NCBI GenBank assembly: GCA_945875225.1 | Contig: CAMCJY010000163.1 | Coordinates: 1 to 5,242 of the forward strand | From: Comamonas sp. lk | GTDB lineage: Bacteria > Pseudomonadota > Gammaproteobacteria > Burkholderiales > Burkholderiaceae_C | Direction of reading: 5' to 3' | Length of the DNA: 5,242 bases | In this document: in pieces, positions 1-4,055 of the stretch | How positions within the stretch are numbered: position 1 is the stretch's first letter | Layout of the letters: every line of letters begins with the position of its first letter | The notes under the pieces: generated by a model | What the model saw: the letters and a program-made list of their open reading frames with translations, nothing else | Told to the model about the DNA's origin: nothing | Database searches by the model: none | Translations under genes and position numbers: made by a program

Positions 1-131
1 CACCATAGCGTCTGGGCAATCGCAGATTCCGTGCCGCCGGCCTGGCCCAGGTGCGCAAGCAGTGCCGGGGAAAATGCGTTGACCCACCACGCCAAAGCAA
101 AGAGCATGGCCATTTTCAAATAGTGGGTCAT
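1..131 (-). CDS. Hypothetical small membrane or secreted protein, N-terminal part only
   Basis: An open minus-strand frame starts at ATG 131-129 and reaches the left edge without a stop, giving 43 visible residues that begin MTHYLKMAMLFALAWWVNAF. Residues 6 to about 27 are strongly hydrophobic, so this is either an N-terminal membrane helix or an uncleaved signal anchor; I see no clear signal-peptidase site. Codon use matches the neighbouring genes. The start lies 10 bp after the stop of the 59-residue frame upstream, which suggests co-transcription, though the Shine-Dalgarno match is poor (TTGAG directly before ATG). I do not recognise the family. The same frame remains open upstream to an ATG near 191, so a longer start that overlaps the upstream frame is possible but less natural. 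Confidence 0.45.
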   Translation of the reverse strand, partial: MTHYLKMAMLFALAWWVNAFSPALLAHLGQAGGTESAIAQTLW

Positions 132-141
132 CTCAATTGGC

Positions 142-321
142 TCAGTTGGTTTGCTCAATCTCAAACACCTGGCGCAAATAGGCCAGGCATTTTTCATCGT
201 CGCACATGCCCTTGCCGTACGAGTCCGACATTTTGGCCACCGATTTATTGAGGCCCAGCGGATGCTCAAAAATAATAGCGGCGTAGGTTAGGACAAAAAT
301 GAGGGAAAGTGTCGGTGTCAC
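142..321 (-). CDS. Short frame with NhaD-like first helix; possible gene remnant
   Basis: A 59-residue minus-strand frame runs from a GTG at 321-319 to TGA at 144-142. Residues 5-27 (LSLIFVLTYAAIIFEHPLGL, then NKS) look like the first membrane helix and following EHPL-x-x-NKS loop of NhaD/CitMHS-type sodium/proton antiporters, whose full proteins exceed 400 residues. Here the hydrophobic sequence ends at about residue 30 and is followed by a polar, acidic tail with two cysteines (CDDEKC, residues 40-45) and then a stop. I see no continuation of the antiporter in other frames. It may be a decayed 5' fragment, or a genuine small membrane protein that only resembles NhaD. The GTG is the only common start codon close to the helix, but its G-rich upstream sequence abuts it without normal Shine-Dalgarno spacing. 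An ATG at residue 31 would give only a 29-residue product. The family match is from memory. Confidence 0.35.
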   Translation of the reverse strand: MTPTLSLIFVLTYAAIIFEHPLGLNKSVAKMSDSYGKGMCDDEKCLAYLRQVFEIEQTN

Positions 322-405
322 CCCCCGAAGATAACCCAGAGTAGGGGTGGTGCCAATGGGGGATTGTCCGCATGACTTGCCCGACCCAGGCGCTGGACGC
401 CATCT

Positions 406-434
406 TTGGGCCGATATTTCTCTTATGTTATATT
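406..434 (+). promoter_or_regulatory. Candidate sigma-70 promoter for mscL
   Basis: TTGGGC (406-411) and TATATT (429-434) are separated by 17 bp, which fits a sigma-70 promoter with a weak -35 and a good -10 element. It lies 33 bp upstream of the mscL start in an AT-rich patch (about 412-465) that stands out against GC-rich surroundings. Assigned by eye only. Confidence 0.35.
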
Positions 435-457
435 TAATTTTTTAACTATATTTAATT
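429..457 (+). repeat. Two direct copies of an 11-bp AT-rich word, 18 bp apart
   Basis: TATATTTAATT occurs exactly at 429-439 and again at 447-457, between the candidate -10 element and the mscL start codon. The 18-bp period is not a whole number of helical turns (about 1.7). It could be a binding site in the mscL leader, a second -10 element, or simply low-complexity AT sequence. Confidence 0.5.
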
Positions 458-466
458 GGATTAAAG

Positions 467-892
467 ATGCTCAAAGAATTTAGAGAATTTGCGCTAAAAG
501 GCAATGTGGTTGATTTAGCCATCGGGGTGATTGTGGGTGCCGCATTTGGGAAAATTGTGGATGCCATGGTGGTGGACTTGATCATGCCCGTGGTCTCTAT
601 GGTGTTTGGTCGCTTGGACTTTTCGAACTACTTTATTGCACTGGCTCAAGTGCCGGAGACGGTGCCGCTCACGCTCGATGCCCTGAAAAAAGCAGGCATC
701 CCCGTTTTTGCTTATGGCAACTTCATCACCGTGGCAGTCAATTTTCTGATCTTGGCCTTCGTGATCTTCCTGATGGTCAAGCAGATCAACCGCATGAAGC
801 GGGCGGAGGCTGCTCCGGTCGCGCAAGCGCCAGCAAGTACGCCTGAGGATATTTTGCTGCTGCGTGAAATCCGAGACCAGCTCAAGCGCTGA
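467..892 (+). CDS. mscL: Large-conductance mechanosensitive channel MscL
   Basis: MscL is a homopentameric inner-membrane channel that opens a wide non-selective pore when membrane tension rises after hypo-osmotic shock, releasing solutes before the cell bursts. The 141-residue product is close to the family's usual length. It has the amphipathic N-terminal helix (LKEFREFALKGN, residues 2-13), the TM1 pore helix with VVDLAIGVIVGAAFGKIVD (14-32) and the IMP motif at its end (39-41), a periplasmic loop (about 45-80), TM2 (about 84-106, with the basic end KQINRMKR), and the C-terminal cytoplasmic bundle helix (PEDILLLREIRDQLKR, 126-141). L17 and V21 correspond to the hydrophobic gate residues L19 and V23 of the E. 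coli protein. The linker between TM2 and the last helix is rich in Ala and Pro, as is usual. The ribosome site is weak (GGA at 458-460). The gene converges with the LON-domain gene and appears monocistronic. Confidence 0.97.
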   Translation: MLKEFREFALKGNVVDLAIGVIVGAAFGKIVDAMVVDLIMPVVSMVFGRLDFSNYFIALAQVPETVPLTLDALKKAGIPVFAYGNFITVAVNFLILAFVIFLMVKQINRMKRAEAAPVAQAPASTPEDILLLREIRDQLKR

Positions 893-950
893 CCCATTTC
901 TCGGCGACCACTTGTTTGCATGATTGGCCGTTGCAGCGCGAAAAACTATT

Positions 951-1559
951 TCAGCCCCTATCCTCTCGGTCCATGCTGCGGTCAATCGCGCCCAAGCGCG
1001 CGAGCGGGTCGCTCTCTTCCAACAGGGCTTGCTTGTAGACGGCGGGCAGGGGCAGGAGTTCGGCCCAGCGGTTGGCGACCCAGCCGCATTCGTCCAGACG
1101 GAAGGGGGGCAGCAGGGGTAGCTCTGCTAGGCGCCCGTCTCGCTGCGCCATGGCGATGCCCCGGCCCAGGCGTTGGGCTAGGTATTCCAATTCGGGCGGG
1201 ATGTCCAAGGCGGCATCGGGCGCCAGGTACTCCACATCACCGTGCCACACGCCCAGCGGGCCGGCGTGCGTGCGGTGCAGGGCAAAGCGCTGTCCGCCAT
1301 GGCAACGTATGCGTAGCAGTGCAGCCTGCACGGTTTCCAGGCTGTCAATGTGGGCCAGGGTGCCATAGCTAAATAGCTTAGGCATCTGGCCTGGCACCGT
1401 CACTTCCTGGCCTTCTTCTATCCAAGCGATGCCAAATGGTGTTTGCTCGCGGTGGCAGCGGCGTACCAAGTCCAGGTAGCGCACTTCAAATATTTGCAGG
1501 TCTAAGCGGCCATCGGGGTACAGGCCGTGGGAAAGCGGGAAAAGGGGGATGGTTTCCAT
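951..1559 (-). CDS. Stand-alone LON substrate-binding-domain protein
   Basis: This 202-residue protein consists of the domain found at the N-terminus of Lon protease (LON_substr_bdg, PF02190) without the AAA+ ATPase or the Ser-Lys protease domain. Diagnostic features are the opening IPLFPLSHGLYPDGRLDLQI (4-23), the EVRYLDLVRRC segment (25-35), GIAWIEEG (43-50) and a C-terminal helical part with WVANRWAELLPLP (160-172) followed by KQALLEESDPLARL (176-189). Single-domain proteins of about 190-220 residues are common in Proteobacteria. They are thought to bind proteins or peptides, but no substrate is established. The predicted location is cytoplasmic; I see no signal peptide or membrane helix. 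The METIPLFPL start matches the family's N-terminus, although the upstream ribosome site is weak. It converges with mscL (58 bp between stops, no clear terminator) and diverges from the DUF427 gene. Confidence 0.9.
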   Translation of the reverse strand: METIPLFPLSHGLYPDGRLDLQIFEVRYLDLVRRCHREQTPFGIAWIEEGQEVTVPGQMPKLFSYGTLAHIDSLETVQAALLRIRCHGGQRFALHRTHAGPLGVWHGDVEYLAPDAALDIPPELEYLAQRLGRGIAMAQRDGRLAELPLLPPFRLDECGWVANRWAELLPLPAVYKQALLEESDPLARLGAIDRSMDREDRG

Positions 1560-1581
1560 GAAGGCTTGGGATAGCTAACAA

Positions 1582-1613
1582 TGCGGCAGGATACTATCTC
1601 GCCCGGTGCCGCA
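1582..1613. repeat. 7-bp inverted repeat in the divergent LON/DUF427 control region
   Basis: TGCGGCA (1582-1588) and TGCCGCA (1607-1613) are perfect reverse complements separated by 18 bp. Between them lies GATACTATC (1590-1598), a short palindrome around a central C whose minus-strand reading contains TAGTAT, a passable -10 element for the LON gene. A repressor or activator site controlling one or both genes is possible but not shown; a chance repeat is the alternative. Confidence 0.4.
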
Positions 1614-1667
1614 ACGCGCCGCCAGGTACCAAAGCCCCTGCCGACGCGCGGCCAGCATGCTCATTTT

Positions 1668-1673
1668 GGAAAG
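1668..1673 (+). promoter_or_regulatory. Ribosome binding site that fixes the DUF427 start
   Basis: GGAAAG lies 7 bp before ATG 1681. This supports that start over two in-frame upstream ATG codons (1606 and 1657), which would add 25 or 8 residues outside the usual family N-terminus. Confidence 0.7.
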
Positions 1674-1680
1674 TAGCAAT

Positions 1681-1962
1681 ATGAAAGCCATTTGGAAGAA
1701 CACCGTGATTGCCCAAAGCGACGATATCGTGATGGTCGAGGGCAACCACTATTTCCCCGCCAGCGCCCTGAACCGCGAGTTGGTGCACTTCAGCAACCAC
1801 CGAAGTAGTTGCGCTTGGAAGGGCCAGGCCTATTACTACTCGCTGATGGTGGACGGCGAACTCAACGCCGACTGTGTGTGGTACTACCCAGACCCCAAGC
1901 CCGAAGCGGCCTCAATCCGTGACCGGGTGGCGTTCTGGAAGGGTGTGCAGGTCAGCGACTGA
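1681..1962 (+). CDS. DUF427 family protein
   Basis: This 93-residue protein has the features of DUF427 (PF04248, listed in Pfam as NTP_transf_9), small soluble proteins of about 90-95 residues with a compact beta-rich fold and no agreed function. Matching features are MKAIWKNTVIAQSDDIVMVE (1-20), the turn GNHYFPASAL (21-30), SCAWKGQAYYYSL (43-55), and CVWYYPDPKPEAASIRDRV (65-83) followed by the closing FWKGVQV (85-91). Tyr and Trp in these segments are the usual conserved positions. The upstream in-frame extension is Arg- and Ala-rich and reads like untranslated leader. The gene diverges from the LON-domain gene and converges with the 135-residue orphan, so it is probably transcribed alone from a promoter within 1560-1680. 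The Pfam name suggests a nucleotidyltransferase, but the sequence gives no direct support for that activity. Confidence 0.9.
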   Translation: MKAIWKNTVIAQSDDIVMVEGNHYFPASALNRELVHFSNHRSSCAWKGQAYYYSLMVDGELNADCVWYYPDPKPEAASIRDRVAFWKGVQVSD

Positions 1963-2013
1963 CTGCAGATCGACGGCCTTCCCAATCTGAGCGTGAAAAT
2001 CGTTGATGGCGCC

Positions 2014-2421
2014 TCAGGCGATCAGGTCAAACAGGCGACCGGTCAGGCCGTGGGTAAAGCCTTTAGTTTCCTGGGGCTGGCTCGCAATCGGTGGTGCATG
2101 GCTCAGGTGTTTGGGCGGCGCGACAAAAGCCCAGGGGTAGGCGGGGCGCAAGTCCTGGGCACAGCGCCAGGCGCCGGGCAGATTGCTGCTTTGCAGGGCG
2201 GCGCCGATGTGGCTGATTGGGCCGTTGTGCGCCATATCATCATCATGGCTGACCACCGCGCTAAAGGCCAGGCGCGCGGCGTCCAAGGAGCCCGATTGCA
2301 GGGACGCGATCAATTGGCGCAGGCGCTGCTCACGCTTTTTCTTGCGTTCGCCTGCGTTGCCTGCGTAATGGCCTGAGCGGATTTCCCAGCCCATGCTTTG
2401 GATTCCAATTCCTTGTGCCAT
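2014..2421 (-). CDS. Hypothetical 135-residue protein with two LQSG-type repeats
   Basis: The minus-strand frame begins MAQGIGIQSMGWEIRSGHYA and has a strong Shine-Dalgarno sequence. It also has codon use like the neighbouring genes, so I take it as real and treat the overlapping plus-strand frame as its shadow. After a basic stretch (GERKKKREQR, 24-33) come two related segments 35 residues apart: LIASLQSGSLDAARLAF (37-53) and IGAALQSSNLPGAWRCA (72-88). Each looks like a helix-turn-helix unit with the pattern L-Q-S-x-x-L-x-x-A, similar to repeats I recall in uncharacterised Burkholderiales proteins and loosely like TPR units. The last 45 residues are rich in Pro and His and look disordered. 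There is no signal peptide or membrane helix. A role in protein-protein contact is a guess; the family is unknown to me. It faces the DUF427 gene (51 bp between stops) and diverges from the DUF3422 gene. Confidence 0.7.
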   Translation of the reverse strand: MAQGIGIQSMGWEIRSGHYAGNAGERKKKREQRLRQLIASLQSGSLDAARLAFSAVVSHDDDMAHNGPISHIGAALQSSNLPGAWRCAQDLRPAYPWAFVAPPKHLSHAPPIASQPQETKGFTHGLTGRLFDLIA

Positions 2422-2426
2422 GGCGC

Positions 2427-2432
2427 ACTCCT
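2427..2432 (-). promoter_or_regulatory. Ribosome binding site of the 135-residue protein
   Basis: The minus strand reads AGGAGT here, 5 bp before ATG 2421-2419. This strong match supports both the chosen strand and the start. Confidence 0.75.
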
Positions 2433-2442
2433 GCGTTGGCTA

Positions 2443-2462
2443 TAAGGCGTTTGCACGCCTTA
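2443..2462. repeat. Perfect 8-bp hairpin upstream of the 135-residue gene
   Basis: TAAGGCGT (2443-2450), a 4-base centre and ACGCCTTA (2455-2462) form a perfect inverted repeat. It lies 10 bp before the ribosome site of the minus-strand gene, so it would be either a leader hairpin in that mRNA or a palindromic operator. The motif has some likeness to the GCGTAAACGC-type palindromes of enterobacterial REP elements, but a single copy is not enough to call it one. Confidence 0.6.
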
Positions 2463-2514
2463 CCTATCCGCTGCACAGGGCCAACTTTGGCCACTGCCAT
2501 CGTGCGGATGCCTG

Positions 2515-2541
2515 CAAGCGGCGACTAAAAGTTGCCGCTTG
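2515..2541 (+). repeat. Long 12-bp stem-loop with a three-base loop
   Basis: The left arm CAAGCGGCGACT (2515-2526), loop AAA and right arm AGTTGCCGCTTG (2530-2541) pair along 12 positions. The only non-Watson-Crick pair is G2523 with T2533, which is a G-U wobble in plus-strand RNA but an A-C mismatch in minus-strand RNA. The structure is therefore better in plus-strand RNA, in the direction of DUF3422. No T-run follows on the plus strand, so it does not look like an ordinary intrinsic terminator. A structured leader, a protein site or an extragenic palindromic repeat are the options. Confidence 0.65.
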
Positions 2542-2612
2542 TGCTTCGGTTTAGCAAGTTACGGGCCAACGCGAATCTGCTGTCCCTAAAGGTATCGCCT
2601 AGCAGCGCAAAG

Positions 2613-2638
2613 CGCCTTAGGCAAGGCGAGCTCCTTGC
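2613..2638 (+). repeat. Two overlapping, mutually exclusive hairpins upstream of DUF3422
   Basis: CGCCTT (2613-2618) can pair with AAGGCG (2623-2628), and GCAAGG (2621-2626) can pair with CCTTGC (2633-2638). Because the two share 2621-2628, only one can form at a time. An upstream alternative also exists: GCCTA (2597-2601) with TAGGC (2618-2622), enclosing GCGC-AAA-GCGC (2605-2615). The geometry resembles alternative leader structures, but a transcript covering this region is not shown. Confidence 0.45.
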
Positions 2639-2697
2639 GGGCCTCATTATTTGCTGCCACTGTGTTTGTGTATCCTGTTCTTTGCCCAACCGACCCC

Positions 2698-2703
2698 AAG
2701 GAG
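2698..2703 (+). promoter_or_regulatory. Ribosome binding site that fixes the DUF3422 start
   Basis: AAGGAG ends 4 bp before ATG 2708. The frame is open further upstream to a TTG at 2651, but this site and the family N-terminus favour 2708. Confidence 0.8.
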
Positions 2704-2707
2704 TTCC

Positions 2708-4018
2708 ATGGCCCCCGCCACACATTTGCTTCCACCTGATGACGCGCTGCGTCGCCAGCTGCATGATGAGGTTCATGCCCGCCCGCCGGCCAGTTTGCAG
2801 CTGCCCGCGCTGGTCACTTTTGTGGCGGTGCTCAATGCCGATATCAGCCGCGATCAGGAAGCGGCCCATTTGCGCGTTTTACCGGGTCAGGCCGGGCTGA
2901 CGGCGCAGAGCCTGGAAGGCAATTTTTTGCGTCTGCACTTAGAGGGCTATAGCCTGAAGTGGGAACGCCATAGCGAATTCACGCGTTACTCCATCGTCCA
3001 GCCCTTGGCCGCTTCCGACAGTGTGCGCCAACCCGCCGACGTGTTGGCGATGCTGGCCGTGCCGGCCCAGTGGCTGCGCGCTATTCCCGGCGCCACGGTG
3101 GCTGCGGTGCAGCTGGCCATGGTGCATGGCGACTTGCAGCAGGGCAGCGCGTTGATGGAGTTGGCCCAGCAATGGTTAGCGGGCTCAGACATCGTGGCCT
3201 CGCAACTGGGCCACGGCCATTCGGCGGCTTACACCGAATTCAAGATCGGCGCCGACGGCTTTGAACGCATGCTGGTGGTAGCGCCGCTGGGCACCAGCCA
3301 GGCGCGTGCCGGGCGGATTTCGCAGCGCTTGCTGGAGCTAGAAACCTACCGCCTGATGGCGCTGCGCGGCTTGCCCGTTGTCAAAGACCTAGGGCCCGAG
3401 CTGGCACAGGCCGAGACCGCGCTGGCCGATATCACCGCCCGGCTCGAAGGCAATACCGCTAGCGACCAGCAATTGCTGGACCAATTGGTAGCGCTGGCGG
3501 CGCGGGTGGAGCGCTATGTGGCCATTCACAGTTACCGGTTTTCGGCGACCCAGGCTTATAACAACCTGGTGGTGCAGCGCATTGCCGAGTTGCGCGAAAA
3601 AGTCATGCCCGGCACCCAGACGATTGGCGAATTTATGCAGCGCCGCCTGTCGCCGGCTATGGCGACCGTGGCGGCAACCGCCCAGCGCTTGGCGACCTTG
3701 TCCGAACGCGTGTCCCGCACCAGTGCCTTGCTGCGCACCCGGGTGGACATTGCCACAGAATTGCAAAACCAGCAATTGCTGGAAAAGTTGACCCGTGGGC
3801 AGGAATTGCAACTGCGCTTGCAAACCACGGTGGAGGGCTTGTCTATCGCAGCTATTTCGTATTACGTGGTGAGCCTGCTGCACTACGCCGCCAAAGCCCT
3901 GATTGCGGCGGGCGTGCCCATCAACCTAGAGGTAGCCGTGGGGGCCTCGGTGCCACTGGTGCTGTGGAGCGTATGGCGCATCACCCGCAAAGTTCAGGTG
4001 GCGCTGGATAAAAAATAA
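2708..4018 (+). CDS. DUF3422 family membrane-anchored protein
   Basis: This 436-residue protein belongs to DUF3422 (PF11902), a family of putative membrane-anchored proteins in Proteobacteria with no assigned function. Near the start it has HDEVHARP (19-26), the equivalent of the family's N-E-x-HARP motif, and then KWERHSEFTRY (84-94), another conserved block. The central part (about 210-375) is helical and coiled-coil-like, rich in Leu, Ala, Glu and Gln, for example LLELETYRLMALRGLPV and QLLDQLVALAARVERYV. The C-terminus has two hydrophobic segments, about 378-401 and 407-425, followed by a basic tail ending ALDKK. This implies a large N-terminal domain in the cytoplasm, tethered by a C-terminal helical hairpin, since no signal peptide is present. 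Length is normal for the family. It converges with the TRAP permease gene, 19 bp away, so a functional link is not implied. Confidence 0.92.
   Translation: MAPATHLLPPDDALRRQLHDEVHARPPASLQLPALVTFVAVLNADISRDQEAAHLRVLPGQAGLTAQSLEGNFLRLHLEGYSLKWERHSEFTRYSIVQPLAASDSVRQPADVLAMLAVPAQWLRAIPGATVAAVQLAMVHGDLQQGSALMELAQQWLAGSDIVASQLGHGHSAAYTEFKIGADGFERMLVVAPLGTSQARAGRISQRLLELETYRLMALRGLPVVKDLGPELAQAETALADITARLEGNTASDQQLLDQLVALAARVERYVAIHSYRFSATQAYNNLVVQRIAELREKVMPGTQTIGEFMQRRLSPAMATVAATAQRLATLSERVSRTSALLRTRVDIATELQNQQLLEKLTRGQELQLRLQTTVEGLSIAAISYYVVSLLHYAAKALIAAGVPINLEVAVGASVPLVLWSVWRITRKVQVALDKK
3466..3782 (+). repeat. Two identical 14-bp perfect palindromes inside DUF3422
   Basis: CCAGCAATTGCTGG occurs at 3466-3479 and 3769-3782, exactly 303 bp (101 codons) apart. 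Both copies encode a QQLL core (DQQLLDQL and NQQLLEKL) in the predicted coiled-coil region. The most likely cause is repeated codon choice for Gln-Gln-Leu-Leu, or an old internal duplication. Confidence 0.6.
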
Positions 4019-4055
4019 GTGGACTACGAGCTTGCGCCTAGCGCACTCCGTAGCC
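4009..4055 (-). terminator. Intrinsic terminator for the TRAP operon, overlapping both gene ends
   Basis: An imperfect hairpin spans 4022-4055. TGCGC (4033-4037) pairs with GCGCA (4041-4045), and CTACG (4024-4028) pairs with CGTAG (4049-4053), with a small internal loop between the two stems and CTA (4038-4040) as the apical loop. In the minus direction the hairpin is followed by ACTTATTTTTTATCC (4020 down to 4006), a T-rich tract, so it should stop transcription from the TRAP gene. The loop is the TAG stop codon of the TRAP permease itself. The T-tract is the complement of the AAA AAA TAA end of DUF3422. No T-run follows on the plus strand, so termination of DUF3422 here is less sure. Confidence 0.7.

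Larger units (their letters stand above)
2422..2707. other. Divergent intergenic region dense in palindromes
   Basis: The 286 bp between the 135-residue gene and the DUF3422 gene must hold promoters for both, but I see no clear sigma-70 pair on either strand. It carries at least four perfect or nearly perfect inverted repeats: 2443-2462, 2479-2492 (GGCCAA, 2-bp centre, TTGGCC), 2515-2541, and an overlapping set at 2613-2638. The word GGGCCAAC occurs twice (2478-2485 and 2563-2570). A minus-strand frame spans part of it, but that frame continues antisense into DUF3422 and is not credible as a gene. No known riboswitch pattern was recognised. Confidence 0.6.

Noticed and set aside
893..950. Terminator between the convergent mscL and LON-domain genes
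   Set aside because: No stable hairpin followed by a T-run could be found on either strand; only a short A-run at 941-945 is present.
515..985. Minus-strand frame of 156 residues across mscL
   Set aside because: It lies antisense to a clearly identified mscL and has a low-complexity His- and Gln-rich composition typical of a shadow frame.
920..1372. Plus-strand frames of up to 150 residues across the LON-domain gene
   Set aside because: They are Arg-, Pro- and Gly-rich with no recognisable motif, opposite a frame with clear LON-domain motifs.
1606..1680. N-terminal extension of the DUF427 protein
   Set aside because: The 25 added residues are outside the usual family N-terminus, and a good ribosome site precedes ATG 1681.
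1993..2376. Plus-strand frame of 127 residues opposite the 135-residue protein
   Set aside because: It has no ribosome site and a composition rich in Gly, Ala and Gln. The minus frame has a strong ribosome site, better codon use and internal repeats.
2590..2690. Integron attC-like site suggested by GCCTAG and TTAGGC words
   Set aside because: No properly placed GTTRRRY and RYYYAAC core pair was found, and there is no integrase or cassette array nearby.
2651..2707. Upstream TTG start for DUF3422 adding a hydrophobic 19-residue leader
   Set aside because: It would mimic a signal peptide, but AAGGAG before ATG 2708 and the family's N-terminus argue against it.
2525..2869. Minus-strand frame of 114 residues running from the intergenic region into DUF3422 antisense
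   Set aside because: It starts inside a well-supported gene on the other strand, has no family resemblance, and passes through the palindromes, which explains its odd sequence.
3389..3883. Minus-strand frame of 164 residues within DUF3422
   Set aside because: It is antisense, His- and Gln-rich and without a start context; a shadow of the coiled-coil coding region.
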